Source: Nephrocerus scutellatus (taxonomy: Eukaryota; Arthropoda; Insecta; Diptera; Pipunculidae). From it: a stretch of 64,000 bases of DNA. This document shows positions 38,701 through 53,600 of the stretch, one piece after another. The notes under the pieces are model-generated. The model saw nothing but the letters and a program-made list of their open reading frames with translations, had not been told where the DNA came from and did no database searches. Every line of letters begins with the position of its first letter. The stretch's first letter is position 1. Location of the stretch: the NCBI GenBank assembly GCA_947095585.1, contig OX352764.1, positions 1 to 64,000 on the forward strand. Direction: 5' to 3'. The position numbers and the translations under genes are program-made.

Positions 38701-40680
38701 ATACTGTCCAACCATATGAATATATTTTGTAGCCTGAAATGCAAGCTTTCCAATGATACCAATAATGTGGTCAAACCTCCCAACTTTACTGCCACTTTTG
38801 ATCCAAAAACCTCTTAAAATGTATGAGTGTAAAATGTGAAAAATGTGCTTCAATGCGCTGAAGGTCTGTTAGCCTTGCCTATACTGTCCAACCACATGAG
38901 TATATTTTGTAGCCTGAAACACAAGCTTTCCAATGATACCAATAATGTGGTCAAACCTCCCAACTTTACTGCCACTTTTGATCCAAAAACCTCTTAAAAT
39001 GTATGAGTGTAAAATGTGAGAAATATGCTTCAATTCGCTGAAGGTCTGTTAGCCTTGCCTATACTGTCCAAATATATGAGCATATTTTGTAGCCTGAAAT
39101 GCAAGCTTTCCAATGGTACCAATAATGTGGTCAACCCTCCCAACTTTACTGCCACTTTTGATCCAAAAACCTCTTAAAATGTATGAGTGTAAAATGTGAA
39201 AAATGTGCTTCAATGCGCTGAAGGTCTGTTAGCTTTGCCTATACTGTCCAACAGTATGAGAATATTTTGTAGCCTGAAACTCAAGCTTTCCAATGATACC
39301 AATAATGTAGTCAAACCTCCCAACTTTACTGCCACTTTTGATCCAAAAACCTCTTAAAATGTATGAGTGTAAAATGTGAGAAATGTGCTTCAATGCGCTA
39401 TAGGTCTGTTAGCCTTGCCTATACTGTCCAACCATATGAATATATTTTGTAGCCTGAAACTCAAGCTTTCCAATGATACCAATAATGTAGCCAAACCTCC
39501 CAACTTTACTGCCACTTTTGATCCAAAAACCTCTTAAAATGTATGAGTGTAAAATGTGAGAAATATGCTTCAATTCGCTGAAGGTCTGTTAGCCTTGCCT
39601 ATACTGTCCAAATATATGAGCATATTTTGTAGCCTGAAATGCAAGCTTTCCAATGGTACCAATAATGTGGTCAACCCTCCCAACTTTACTGCCACTTTTG
39701 ATCCAAAAACCTCTTAAAATGTATGAGTGTAAAATGTGAGAAATGTGCTTCAATGCGCTGAAGGTCTGTTAGCCTTGCCTATACTGTCCAACCATATGAA
39801 TATATTTTGTAGCCTGAAACTCAAGCTTTCCAATGATACCAATAATGTAGCCAAACCTCCCAACTTTACTGCCACTTTTGATCCAAAAACCTCTTAAAAT
39901 GTATGAGTGTAAAATGTGAAAAATGTGCTTCAATGCGCTGAAGGTCTGTTAGCCTTGCCTATACTGTCCAACCACATGAGTATATTTTGTAGCCTGAAAC
40001 ACAAGCTTTCCAATGATACCAATAATGTGGTCAAAACTCCCAACTTTACTGCCACTTTTGATCCAAAAACCTCTTAAAATGTATGAGTGTAAAATGTGAG
40101 AAATATGCTTCAATTCGCTGAAGGTCTGTTAGCCTTGCCTATACTGTCCAAATATATGAGCATATTTTGTAGCCTGAAATGCAAGCTTTCCAATGGTACC
40201 AATAATGTGGTCAACCCTCCCAACTTTACTGCCACTTTTGATCCAAAAACCTCTTAAAATGTATGAGTGTAAAATGTGAAAAATGTGCTTCAATGCGCTG
40301 AAGGTCTGTTAGCTTTGCCTATACTGTCCAACAGTATGAGAATATTTTGTAGCCTGAAACTCAAGCTTTCCAATGATACCAATAATGTAGTCAAACCTCC
40401 CAACTTTACTGCCACTTTTGATCCAAAAACCTCTTAAAATGTATGAGTGTAAAATGTGAGAAATGTGCTTCAATGCGCTGAAGGTCTGTTAGCCTTGCCT
40501 ATACTGTCCAACCATATGAATATATTTTGTAGCCTGAAACTCAAGCTTTCCAATGATACCAATAATGTAGCCAAACCTCCCAACTTTACTGCCACTTTTG
40601 ATCCAAAAACTTCTTAAAATGTATGAGTGTAAAATGTGAGAAATATGCTTCAATTCGCTGAAGGTCTGTTAGCCTTGCCT

Positions 40681-42840
40681 ATACTGTCGAAATATATGAA
40701 TATATTTTGTAGCCTGAAATGCAAGATTTCCAATGGTACCAATAATGTGGTCAAACCTCCCAACTTTACTGCCACTTTTGATCCAAAAACCTCTTAAAAT
40801 GTATGAGTGTAAAATGTGAGAAATATGCTTCAATTCGCTGAAGGTCTGTTAGCCTTGCCTATACTGTCCAAATATATGAGTATATTTTGTAGCCTGAAAT
40901 GCAAGCTTTCCAATGGTACCAATAATGTGGTCAACCCTCCCAACTTTACTGCCACTTTTGATCCAAAAACCTCTTAAAATGTATGAGTGTAAAATGTGAA
41001 AAATGTGCTTCAATGCGCTGAAGGTCTGTTAGCTTTGCCTATACTGTCCAACAGTATGAGAATATTTTGTAGCCTGAAACTCAAGCTTTCCAAAGATACC
41101 AATAATGTAGTCAAACCTCCCAACTTTACTGCCACTTTTGATCCAAAAACCTCTTAAAATGTATGAGTGTAAAATGTGAGAAATATGCTTCAATTCGCTG
41201 AAGGTCTGTTAGCCTTGCCTATACTGTCCAAATATATGAGCATATTTTGTAGCCTGAAATGCAAGCTTTCCAATGGTACCAATAATGTGGTCAACCCTCC
41301 CAACTTTACTGCCACTTTTGATCCAAAAACCTCTTAAAATGTATGAGTGTAAAATGTGAAAAATGTGCTTCAATGCGCTGAAGGTCTGTTAGCTTTGCCT
41401 ATACTGTCCAACAGTATGAGAATATTTTATAGCCTGAAACTCAAGCTTTCCAATGATACCAATAATGTAGTCAAACCTCCCAACTTTACTGCCACTTTTG
41501 ATCCAAAAACCTCTTAAAATGTATGAGTGTAAAATGTGAGAAATGTGCTTCAATGCGCTGAAGGTCTGTTAGCCTTGCCTATACTGTCCAACCATATGAA
41601 AATATTTTGTAGCCTGAAACTCAAGCTTTCCAATGATACCAATAATGTAGCCAAACCTCCCAACTTTACTGCCACTTTTGATCCAAAAACCTCTTAAAAT
41701 GTATGAGTGTAAAATGTGAGAAATATGCTTCAATTCGCTGAAGGTCTGTTAGCCTTGCCTATACTGTCCAAATATATGAGCATATTTTGTAGCCTGAAAT
41801 GCAAGCTTTCCAATGGTACCAATAATGTGGTCAACCCTCCCAACTTTACTGCCACTTTTGATCCAAAAACCTCTTAAAATGTATGAGTGTAAAATGTGAG
41901 AAATGTGCTTCAATGCGCTGAAGGTCTGTTAGCCTTGCCTATACTGTCCAACCATATGAATATATTTTGTAGCCTGAAACTCAAGCTTTCCAATGATACC
42001 AATAATGTAGCCAAACCTCCCAACTTTACTGCCACTTTTGATCCAAAAACCTCTTAAAATGTATGAGTGTAAAATGTGAAAAATGTGCTTCAATGCGCTG
42101 AAGGTCTGTTAGCCTTGCCTATACTGTCCAACCACATGAGTATATTTTGTAGCCTGAAACACAAGCTTTCCAATGATACCAATAATGTGGTCAAAGCTCC
42201 CAACTTTACTGCCACTTTTGATCCAAAAACCTCTTAAAATGTATGAGTGTAAAATGTGAGAAATATGCTTCAATTCGCTGAAGGTCTGTTAGCCTTGCCT
42301 ATACTGTCCAAATATATGAGCATATTTTGTAGCCTGAAATGCAAGCTTTCCAATGGTACCAATAATGTGGTCAACCCTCCCAACTTTACTGCCACTTTTG
42401 ATCCAAAAACCTCTTAAAATGTATGAGTGTAAAATGTGAAAAATGTGCTTCAATGCGCTGAAGGTCTGTTAGCTTTGCCTATACTGTCCAACAGTATGAG
42501 AATATTTTGTAGCCTGAAACTCAAGCTTTCCAATGATACCAATAATGTAGTCAAACCTCCCAACTTTACTGCCACTTTTGATCCAAAAACCTCTTAAAAT
42601 GTATGAGTGTAAAATGTGAGAAATGTGCTTCAATGCGCTGAAGGTCTGTTAGCCTTGCCTATACTGTCCAACCATATGAATATATTTTGTAGCCTGAAAC
42701 TCAAGCTTTCCAATGATACCAATAATGTAGCCAAACCTCCCAACTTTACTGCCACTTTTGATCCAAAAACCTCTTAAAATGTATGAGTGTAAAATGTGAG
42801 AAATATGCTTCAATTCGCTGAAGGTCTGTTAGCCTTGCCT
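40681..42840. repeat. 12-monomer higher-order repeat, copy 1 (2160 bp)
   Basis: Monomer order is T R S R S P R P Q R S P. The second R-type carries TATATTTT and later ones CATATTTT, which adds phase information. Private changes include CAAAGATACC near 41091 and TCAAAGCTCC near 42191. Confidence 0.85.
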
Positions 42841-45800
42841 ATACTGTCCAAATATATGAGCATATTTTGTAGCCTGAAATGCAAGCTTTCCAATGGTACC
42901 AATAATGTGGTCAACCCTCCCAACTTTACTGCCACTTTTGATCCAAAAACCTCTTAAAATGTATGAGTGTAAAATGTGAGAAATGTGCTTCAATGCGCTG
43001 AAGGTCTGTTAGCCTTGCCTATACTGTCCAACCACATGAGTATATTTTGTAGCCTGAAACACAAGCTTTCCAATGATACCAATAATGTGGTCAAACCTCC
43101 CAACTTTACTGCCACTTTTGATCCAAAAACCTCTTAAAATGTATGAGTGTAAAATGTGAAAAATGTGCTTCAATGCGCTGAAGGTCTGTTAGCCTTGCCT
43201 ATACTGTCCAACCATATGAGTATATTTTGTAGCGTGAAATGCAAGCTTTCCAATGATATCAATAATGTGGTCAAACCTCCCAACTTTACTGCCACTTTTG
43301 ATCCAAAAACCTCTTAAAATGTATGAGTGTAAAATGTGAGAAATATGCTTCAATTCGCTGAAGGTCTGTTAGCCTTGCCTATACTGTCCAAATATATGAG
43401 TATATTTTGTAGCCTGAAATGCAAGCTTTCCAATGGTACCAATAATGTGGTCAACCCTCCCAACTTTACTGCCACTTTTGATCCAAAAACCTCTTAAAAT
43501 GTATGAGTGTAAAATGTGAAAAATGTGCTTCAATGCGCTGAAGGTCTGTTAGCCTTGCCTATACTGTCCAACCACATGAGTATATTTTGTAGCCTGAAAC
43601 ACAAGCTTTCCAATGATACCAATAATGTGGTCAAACCTCCCAACTTTACTGCCACTTTTGATCCAAAAACCTCTTAAAATGTATGAGTGTAAAATGTGAG
43701 AAATATGCTTCAATTCGCTGAAGGTCTGTTAGCCTTGCCTATACTGTCCAAATATATGAGCATATTTTGTAGCCTGAAATGCAAGCTTTCCAATGGTACC
43801 AATAATGTGGTCAACCCTCCCAACTTTACTGCCACTTTTGATCCAAAAACCTCTTAAAATGTATGAGTGTAAAATGTGAAAAATGTGCTTCAATGCGCTG
43901 AAGGTCTGTTAGCTTTGCCTATACTGTCGAAATATATGAATATATTTTGTAGCCTGAAATGCAAGCTTTCCAATGGTACCAATAATGTGGTCAAACCTCC
44001 CAACTTTACTGCCACTTTTGATCCAAAAACCTCTTAAAATGTATGAGTGTAAAATGTGAGAAATATGCTTCAATTCGCTGAAGGTCTGTTAGCCTTGCCT
44101 ATACTGTCCAAATATATGAGCATATTTTGTAGCCTGAAATGCAAGCTTTCCAATGGTACCAATAATGTGGTCAACCCTCCCAACTTTACTGCCACTTTTG
44201 ATCCAAAAACCTCTTAAAATGTATGAGTGTAAAATGTGAAAAATGTGCTTCAATGCGCTGAAGGTCTGTTAGCTTTGCCTATACTGTCCAACAGTATGAG
44301 AATATTTTGTAGCCTGAAACTCAAGCTTTCCAATGATACCAATAATGTAGCCAAACCTCCCAACTTTACTGCCACTTTTGATCCAAAAACCTCTTAAAAT
44401 GTATGAGTGTAAAATGTGAGAAATATGCTTCAATTCGCTGAAGGTCTGTTAGCCTTGCCTATACTGTCGAAATATATGAATATATTTTGTAGCCTGAAAT
44501 GCAAGCTTTCCAATGGTACCAATAATGTGGTCAAACCTCCCAACTTTACTGCCACTTTTGATCCAAAAACCTCTTAAAATGTATGAGTGTAAAATGTGAG
44601 AAATATGCTTCAATTCGCTGAAGGTCTGTTAGCCTTGCCTATACTGTCCAAATATATGAGTATATTTTGTAGCCTGAAATGCAAGCTTTCCAATGGTACC
44701 AATAATGTGGTCAACCCTCCCAACTTTACTGCCACTTTTGATCCAAAAACCTCTTAAAATGTATGAGTGTAAAATGTGAAAAATGTGCTTCAATGCGCTG
44801 AAGGTCTGTTAGCTTTGCCTATACTGTCCAACAGTATGAGAATATTTTGTAGCCTGAAACTCAAGCTTTCCAATGATACCAATAATGTAGTCAAACCTCC
44901 CAACTTTACTGCCACTTTTGATCCAAAAACCTCTTAAAATGTATGAGTGTAAAATGTGAGAAATGTGCTTCAATGCGCTGAAGGTCTGTTAGCCTTGCCT
45001 ATACTGTCCAACCATATGAATATATTTTGTAGCCTGAAACTCAAGCTTTCCAATGATACCAATAATGTGGTCAAACCTCCCAACTTTACTGCCACTTTTG
45101 ATCCAAAAACCTCTTAAAATGTATGAGTGTAAAATGTGAAAAATGTGCTTCAATGCGCTGAAGTTCTGTTAGCCTTGCCTATACTGTCCAACCACATGAG
45201 TATATTTTGTAGCCTGAAACACAAGCTTTCCAATGATACCAATAATGTGGTCAAACCTCCCAACTTTACTGCCACTTTTGATCCAAAAACCTCTTAAAAT
45301 GTATGAGTGTAAAATGTGAAAAATGTGCTTCAATGCGCTGAAGGTCTGTTAGCTTTGCCTATACTGTCCAACAGTATGAGAATATTTTGTAGCCTGAAAC
45401 TCAAGCTTTCCAATGATACCAATAATGTAGTCAAACCTCCCAACTTTACTGCCACTTTTGATCCAAAAACCTCTTAAAATGTATGAGTGTAAAATGTGAG
45501 AAATGTGCTTCAATGCGCTGAAGGTCTGTTAGCCTTGCCTATACTGTCCAACCATATGAATATATTTTGTAGCCTGAAACTCAAGCTTTCCAATGATACC
45601 AATAATGTAGCCAAACCTCCCAACTTTACTGCCACTTTTGATCCAAAAACCTCTTAAAATGTATGAGTGTAAAATGTGAAAAATGTGCTTCAATGCGCTG
45701 AAGGTCTGTTAGCCTTGCCTATACTGTCCAACCATATGAGTATATTTTGTAGCGTGAAATGCAAGCTTTCCAATGATACCAATAATGTGGTCAAACCTCC

Positions 45801-46800
45801 CAACTTTACTGCCACTTTTGATCCAAAAACCTCTTAAAATGTATGAGTGTAAAATGTGAAAAATGTGCTTCAATGCGCTGAAGGTCTGTTAGCCTTGCCT
45901 ATACTGTCCAACCACATGAGTATATTTTGTAGCCTGAAACACAAGCTTTCCAATGATACCAATAATGTGGTCAAACCTCCCAACTTTACTGCCACTTTTG
46001 ATCCAAAAACCTCTTAAAATGTATGAGTGTAAAATGTGAGAAATATGCTTCAATTCGCTGAAGGTCTGTTAGCCTTGCCTATACTGTCCAAATATATGAG
46101 CATATTTTGTAGCCTGAAATGCAAGCTTTCCAATGGTACCAATAATGTGGTCAACCCTCCCAACTTTACTGCCACTTTTGATCCAAAAACCTCTTAAAAT
46201 GTATGAGTGTAAAATGTGAGAAATATGCTTCAATTCGCTGAAGGTCTGTTAGCCTTGCCTATACTGTCCAAATATATGAGTATATTTTGTAGCCTGAAAT
46301 GCAAGCTTTCCAATGGTACCAATAATGTGGTCAACCCTCCCAACTTTACTGCCACTTTTGATCCAAAAACCTCTTAAAATGTATGAGTGTAAAATGTGAA
46401 AAATGTGCTTCAATGCGCTGAAGGTCTGTTAGCTTTGCCTATACTGTCCAACAGTATGAGAATATTTTGTAGCCTGAAACTCAAGCTTTCCAATGATACC
46501 AATAATGTAGTCAAACCTCCCAACTTTACTGCCACTTTTGATCCAAAAACCTCTTAAAATGTATGAGTGTAAAATGTGAGAAATGTGCTTCAATGCGCTG
46601 AAGGTCTGTTAGCCTTGCCTATACTGTCCAACCATATGAATATATTTTGTAGCCTGAAACTCAAGCTTTCCAATGATACCAATAATGTAGCCAAACCTCC
46701 CAACTTTACTGCCACTTTTGATCCAAAAACCTCTTAAAATGTATGAGTGTAAAATGTGAGAAATATGCTTCAATTCGCTGAAGGTCTGTTAGCCTTGCCT

Positions 46801-48960
46801 ATACTGTCGAAATATATGAATATATTTTGTAGCCTGAAATGCAAGCTTTCCAATGGTACCAATAATGTGGTCAAACCTCCCAACTTTACTGCCACTTTTG
46901 ATCCAAAAACCTCTTAAAATGTATGAGTGTAAAATGTGAGAAATATGCTTCAATTCGCTGAAGGTCTGTTAGCCTTGCCTATACTGTCCAAATATATGAG
47001 TATATTTTGTAGCCTGAAATGCAAGCTTTCCAATGGTACCAATAATGTGGTCAACCCTCCCAACTTTACTGCCACTTTTGATCCAAAAACCTCTTAAAAT
47101 GTATGAGTGTAAAATGTGAAAAATGTGCTTCAATGCGCTGAAGGTCTGTTAGCTTTGCCTATACTGTCCAACAGTATGAGAATATTTTGTAGCCTGAAAC
47201 TCAAGCTTTCCAATGATACCAATAATGTAGTCAAACCTCCCAACTTTACTGCCACTTTTGATCCAAAAACCTCTTAAAATGTATGAGTGTAAAATGTGAG
47301 AAATATGCTTCAATTCGCTGAAGGTCTGTTAGCCTTGCCTATACTGTCCAAATATATGAGCATATTTTGTAGCCTGAAATGCAAGCTTTCCAATGGTACC
47401 AATAATGTGGTCAACCCTCCCAACTTTACTGCCACTTTTGATCCAAAAACCTCTTAAAATGTATGAGTGTAAAATGTGAAAAATGTGCTTCAATGCGCTG
47501 AAGGTCTGTTAGCTTTGCCTATACTGTCCAACAGTATGAGAATATTTTGTAGCCTGAAACTCAAGCTTTCCAATGATACCAATAATGTAGTCAAACCTCC
47601 CAACTTTACTGCCACTTTTGATCCAAAAACCTCTTAAAATGTATGAGTGTAAAATGTGAGAAATGTGCTTCAATGCGCTGAAGGTCTGTTAGCCTTGCCT
47701 ATACTGTCCAACCATATGAATATATTTTGTAGCCTGAAACTCAAGCTTTCCAATGATACCAATAATGTAGCCAAACCTCCCAACTTTACTGCCACTTTTG
47801 ATCCAAAAACCTCTTAAAATGTATGAGTGTAAAATGTGAGAAATATGCTTCAATTCGCTGAAGGTCTGTTAGCCTTGCCTATACTGTCCAAATATATGAG
47901 CATATTTTGTAGCCTGAAATGCAAGCTTTCCAATGGTACCAATAATGTGGTCAACCCTCCCAACTTTACTGCCACTTTTGATCCAAAAACCTCTTAAAAT
48001 GTATGAGTGTAAAATGTGAGAAATGTGCTTCAATGCGCTGAAGGTCTGTTAGCCTTGCCTATACTGTCCAACCATATGAATATATTTTGTAGCCTGAAAC
48101 TCAAGCTTTCCAATGATACCAATAATGTAGCCAAACCTCCCAACTTTACTGCCACTTTTGATCCAAAAACCTCTTAAAATGTATGAGTGTAAAATGTGAA
48201 AAATGTGCTTCAATGCGCTGAAGGTCTGTTAGCCTTGCCTATACTGTCCAACCACATGAGTATATTTTGTAGCCTGAAACACAAGCTTTCCAATGATACC
48301 AATAATGTGGTCAAAACTCCCAACTTTACTGCCACTTTTGATCCAAAAACCTCTTAAAATGTATGAGTGTAAAATGTGAGAAATATGCTTCAATTCGCTG
48401 AAGGTCTGTTAGCCTTGCCTATACTGTCCAAATATATGAGCATATTTTGTAGCCTGAAATGCAAGCTTTCCAATGGTACCAATAATGTGGTCAACCCTCC
48501 CAACTTTACTGCCACTTTTGATCCAAAAACCTCTTAAAATGTATGAGTGTAAAATGTGAAAAATGTGCTTCAATGCGCTGAAGGTCTGTTAGCTTTGCCT
48601 ATACTGTCCAACAGTATGAGAATATTTTGTAGCCTGAAACTCAAGCTTTCCAATGATACCAATAATGTAGTCAAACCTCCCAACTTTACTGCCACTTTTG
48701 ATCCAAAAACCTCTTAAAATGTATGAGTGTAAAATGTGAGAAATGTGCTTCAATGCGCTGAAGGTCTGTTAGCCTTGCCTATACTGTCCAACCATATGAA
48801 TATATTTTGTAGCCTGAAACTCAAGCTTTCCAATGATACCAATAATGTAGCCAAACCTCCCAACTTTACTGCCACTTTTGATCCAAAAACCTCTTAAAAT
48901 GTATGAGTGTAAAATGTGAGAAATATGCTTCAATTCGCTGAAGGTCTGTTAGCCTTGCCT
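46801..48960. repeat. 12-monomer higher-order repeat, copy 2
   Basis: Same order of twelve monomer types as copy 1, including the Q monomer with TCAAAACTCC. Confidence 0.85.
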
Positions 48961-51900
48961 ATACTGTCCAAATATATGAGTATATTTTGTAGCCTGAAAT
49001 GCAAGCTTTCCAATGGTACCAATAATGTGGTCAACCCTCCCAACTTTACTGCCACTTTTGATCCAAAAACCTCTTAAAATGTATGAGTGTAAAATGTGAA
49101 AAATGTGCTTCAATGCGCTGAAGGTCTGTTAGCTTTGCCTATACTGTCCAACAGTATGAGAATATTTTGTAGCCTGAAACTCAAGCTTTCCAATGATACC
49201 AATAATGTAGTCAAACCTCCCAACTTTACTGCCACTTTTGATCCAAAAACCTCTTAAAATGTATGAGTGTAAAATGTGAGAAATGTGCTTCAATGCGCTG
49301 AAGGTCTGTTAGCCTTGCCTATACTGTCCAACCATATGAATATATTTTGTAGCCTGAAACTCAAGCTTTCCAATGATACCAATAATGTGGTCAAACCTCC
49401 CAACTTTACTGCCACTTTTGATCCAAAAACCTCTTAAAATGTATGAGTGTAAAATGTGAAAAATGTGCTTCAATGCGCTGAAGTTCTGTTAGCCTTGCCT
49501 ATACTGTCCAACCACATGAGTATATTTTGTAGCCTGAAACACAGGCTTTCCAATGATACCAATAATATGGTCAAACCTCCCAACTTTACTGCCACTTTTG
49601 ATCCAAAAACCTCTTAAAATGTATGAGTGTAAAATGTGAGAAATATGCTTCAATTCGCTGAAGGTCTGTTAGCCTTGCCTATACTGTCCAAATATGTGAG
49701 TATATTTTGTAGCCTGAAATGCAAGCTTTCCAATGGTACCAATAATGTGGTCAACCCTCCCAACTTTACTGCCACTTTTGATCCAAAAACCTCTTAAAAT
49801 GTATGAGTGTAAAATGTGAAAAATGTGCTTCAATGCGCTGAAGGTCTGTTAGCCTTGCCTATACTGTCCAACCACATGAGTATATTTTGTAGCCTGAAAC
49901 ACAAGCTTTCCAATGATACCAATAATGTGGTCAAACCTCCCAACTTTACTGCCACTTTTGATCCAAAAACCTCTTAAAATGTATGAGTGTAAAATGTGAG
50001 AAATGTGCTTCAATGCGCTGAAGGTCTGTTAGCCTTGCCTATACTGTCGAAATATATGAATATATTTTGTAGCCTGAAATGCAAGCTTTCCAATGGTACC
50101 AATAATGTGGTCAAACCTCCCAACTTTACTGCCACTTTTGATCCAAAAACCTCTTAAAATGTATGAGTGTAAAATGTGAGAAATATGCTTCAATTCGCTG
50201 AAGGTCTGTTAGCCTTGCCTATACTGTCCAAATATATGAGTATATTTTGTAGCCTGAAATGCAAGCTTTCCAATGGTACCAATAATGTGGTCAACCCTCC
50301 CAACTTTACTGCCACTTTTGATCCAAAAACCTCTTAAAATGTATGAGTGTAAAATGTGAAAAATGTGCTTCAATGCGCTGAAGGTCTGTTAGCTTTGCCT
50401 ATACTGTCCAACAGTATGAGAATATTTTGTAGCCTGAAACTCAAGCTTTCCAATGATACCAATAATGTAGTCAAACCTCCCAACTTTACTGCCACTTTTG
50501 ATCCAAAAACCTCTTAAAATGTATGAGTGTAAAATGTGAGAAATATGCTTCAATTCGCTGAAGGTCTGTTAGCCTTGCCTATACTGTCCAAATATATGAG
50601 CATATTTTGTAGCCTGAAATGCAAGCTTTCCAATGGTACCAATAATGTGGTCAACCCTCCCAACTTTACTGCCACTTTTGATCCAAAAACCTCTTAAAAT
50701 GTATGAGTGTAAAATGTGAAAAATGTGCTTCAATGCGCTGAAGGTCTGTTAGCTTTGCCTATACTGTCCAACAGTATGAGAATAATGTGGTCAAACCTCC
50801 CAACTTTACTGCCACTTTTGATCCAAAAACCTCTTAAAATGTATGAGTGTAAAATGTGAAAAATGTGCTTCAATGCGCTGAAGTTCTGTTAGCCTTGCCT
50901 ATACTGTCCAACCACATGAGTATATTTTGTAGCCTGAAACACAGGCTTTCCAATGATACCAATAATATGGTCAAACCTCCCAACTTTACTGCCACTTTTG
51001 ATCCAAAAACCTCTTAAAATGTATGAGTGTAAAATGTGAGAAATATGCTTCAATTCGCTGAAGGTCTGTTAGCCTTGCCTATACTGTCCAAATATATGAG
51101 TATATTTTGTAGCCTGAAATGCAAGCTTTCCAATGGTACCAATAATGTGGTCAACCCTCCCAACTTTACTGCCACTTTTGATCCAAAAACCTCTTAAAAT
51201 GTATGAGTGTAAAATGTGAAAAATGTGCTTCAATGCGCTGAAGGTCTGTTAGCCTTGCCTATACTGTCCAACCACATGAGTATATTTTGTAGCCTGAAAC
51301 ACAAGCTTTCCAATGATACCAATAATGTGGTCAAACCTCCCAACTTTACTGCCACTTTTGATCCAAAAACCTCTTAAAATGTATGAGTGTAAAATGTGAG
51401 AAATGTGCTTCAATGCGCTGAAGGTCTGTTAGCCTTGCCTATACTGTCGAAATATATGAATATATTTTGTAGCCTGAAATGCAAGCTTTCCAATGGTACC
51501 AATAATGTGGTCAAACCTCCCAACTTTACTGCCACTTTTGATCCAAAAACCTCTTAAAATGTATGAGTGTAAAATGTGAGAAATATGCTTCAATTCGCTG
51601 AAGGTCTGTTAGCCTTGCCTATACTGTCCAAATATATGAGTATATTTTGTAGCCTGAAATGCAAGCTTTCCAATGGTACCAATAATGTGGTCAACCCTCC
51701 CAACTTTACTGCCACTTTTGATCCAAAAACCTCTTAAAATGTATGAGTGTAAAATGTGAAAAATGTGCTTCAATGCGCTGAAGGTCTGTTAGCTTTGCCT
51801 ATACTGTCCAACAGTATGAGAATATTTTGTAGCCTGAAACTCAAGCTTTCCAATGATACCAATAATGTAGTCAAACCTCCCAACTTTACTGCCACTTTTG

Positions 51901-53240
51901 ATCCAAAAACCTCTTAAAATGTATGAGTGTAAAATGTGAGAAATATGCTTCAATTCGCTGAAGGTCTGTTAGCCTTGCCTATACTGTCCAAATATATGAG
52001 CATATTTTGTAGCCTGAAATGCAAGCTTTCCAATGGTACCAATAATGTGGTCAACCCTCCCAACTTTACTGCCACTTTTGATCCAAAAACCTCTTAAAAT
52101 GTATGAGTGTAAAATGTGAAAAATGTGCTTCAATGCGCTGAAGGTCTGTTAGCTTTGCCTATACTGTCCAACAGTATGAGAATATTTTGTAGCCTGAAAC
52201 TCAAGCTTTCCAATGATACCAATAATGTAGTCAAACCTCCCAACTTTACTGCCACTTTTGATCCAAAAACCTCTTAAAATGTATGAGTGTAAAATGTGAG
52301 AAATGTGCTTCAATGCGCTGAAGGTCTGTTAGCCTTGCCTATACTGTCCAACCATATGAATATATTTTGTAGCCTGAAACTCAAGCTTTCCAATGATACC
52401 AATAATGTAGCCAAACCTCCCAACTTTACTGCCACTTTTGATCCAAAAACCTCTTAAAATGTATGAGTGTAAAATGTGAGAAATATGCTTCAATTCGCTG
52501 AAGGTCTGTTAGCCTTGCCTATACTGTCCAAATATATGAGCATATTTTGTAGCCTGAAATGCAAGCTTTCCAATGGTACCAATAATGTGGTCAACCCTCC
52601 CAACTTTACTGCCACTTTTGATCCAAAAACCTCTTAAAATGTATGAGTGTAAAATGTGAGAAATGTGCTTCAATGCGCTGAAGGTCTGTTAGCCTTGCCT
52701 ATACTGTCCAACCATATGAATATATTTTGTAGCCTGAAACTCAAGCTTTCCAATGATACCAATAATGTAGCCAAACCTCCCAACTTTACTGCCACTTTTG
52801 ATCCAAAAACCTCTTAAAATGTATGAGTGTAAAATGTGAAAAATGTGCTTCAATGCGCTGAAGGTCTGTTAGCCTTGCCTATACTGTCCAACCACATGAG
52901 TATATTTTGTAGCCTGAAACACAAGCTTTCCAATGATACCAATAATGTGGTCAAAACTCCCAACTTTACTGCCACTTTTGATCCAAAAACCTCTTAAAAT
53001 GTATGAGTGTAAAATGTGAGAAATATGCTTCAATTCGCTGAAGGTCTGTTAGCCTTGCCTATACTGTCCAAATATATGAGCATATTTTGTAGCCTGAAAT
53101 GCAAGCTTTCCAATGGTACCAATAATGTGGTCAACCCTCCCAACTTTACTGCCACTTTTGATCCAAAAACCTCTTAAAATGTATGAGTGTAAAATGTGAA
53201 AAATGTGCTTCAATTCGCTGAAGGTCTGTTAGCTTTGCCT
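48781..53240. repeat. Long satellite block, left copy of a 10.76-kb spaced duplication
   Basis: The order of monomer types here matches 59541-63999, including rare variants: AATATGTGAG (49691 and 60451), ACAGGCTTTCC, AATAATATGG and the 140-bp deletion monomer. The spacing of 10,760 bp equals 59 monomers of 180 plus one of 140. Confidence 0.85.
50761..50900. repeat. 140-bp deletion variant monomer, copy 1
   Basis: An S-type monomer missing 40 bp. The join is at AATA, which occurs at both ends of the missing stretch (AATATTTTG and AATAATGTGG), so it looks like a microhomology or slippage deletion. The right half comes from a GTGG TCAAACC type, not the GTAG form typical of S. Confidence 0.92.
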
Positions 53241-53600
53241 ATACTGTCCAACAGTATGAGAATATTTTGTAGCCTGAAACTCAAGCTTTCCAATGATACC
53301 AATAATGTAGTCAAACCTCCCAACTTTACTGCCACTTTTGATCCAAAAACCTCTTAAAATGTATGAGTGTAAAATGTGAGAAATGTGCTTCAATGCGCTG
53401 AAGGCCTGTTAGCCTTGCCTATACTGTCCAACCATATGAATATATTTTGTAGCCTGAAACTCAAGCTTTCCAATGATACCAATAATGTAGCCAAACCTCC
53501 CAACTTTACTGCCACTTTTGATCCAAAAACCTCTTAAAATGTATGAGTGTAAAATGTGAGAAATATGCTTCAATTCGCTGAAGGTCTGTTAGCCTTGCCT
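51441..53600. repeat. 12-monomer higher-order repeat, copy 3
   Basis: Same order of types. The leading T monomer is preceded by the ATGCG form of the linker rather than ATTCG, a marker shared with the copy at 62200. Confidence 0.85.
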
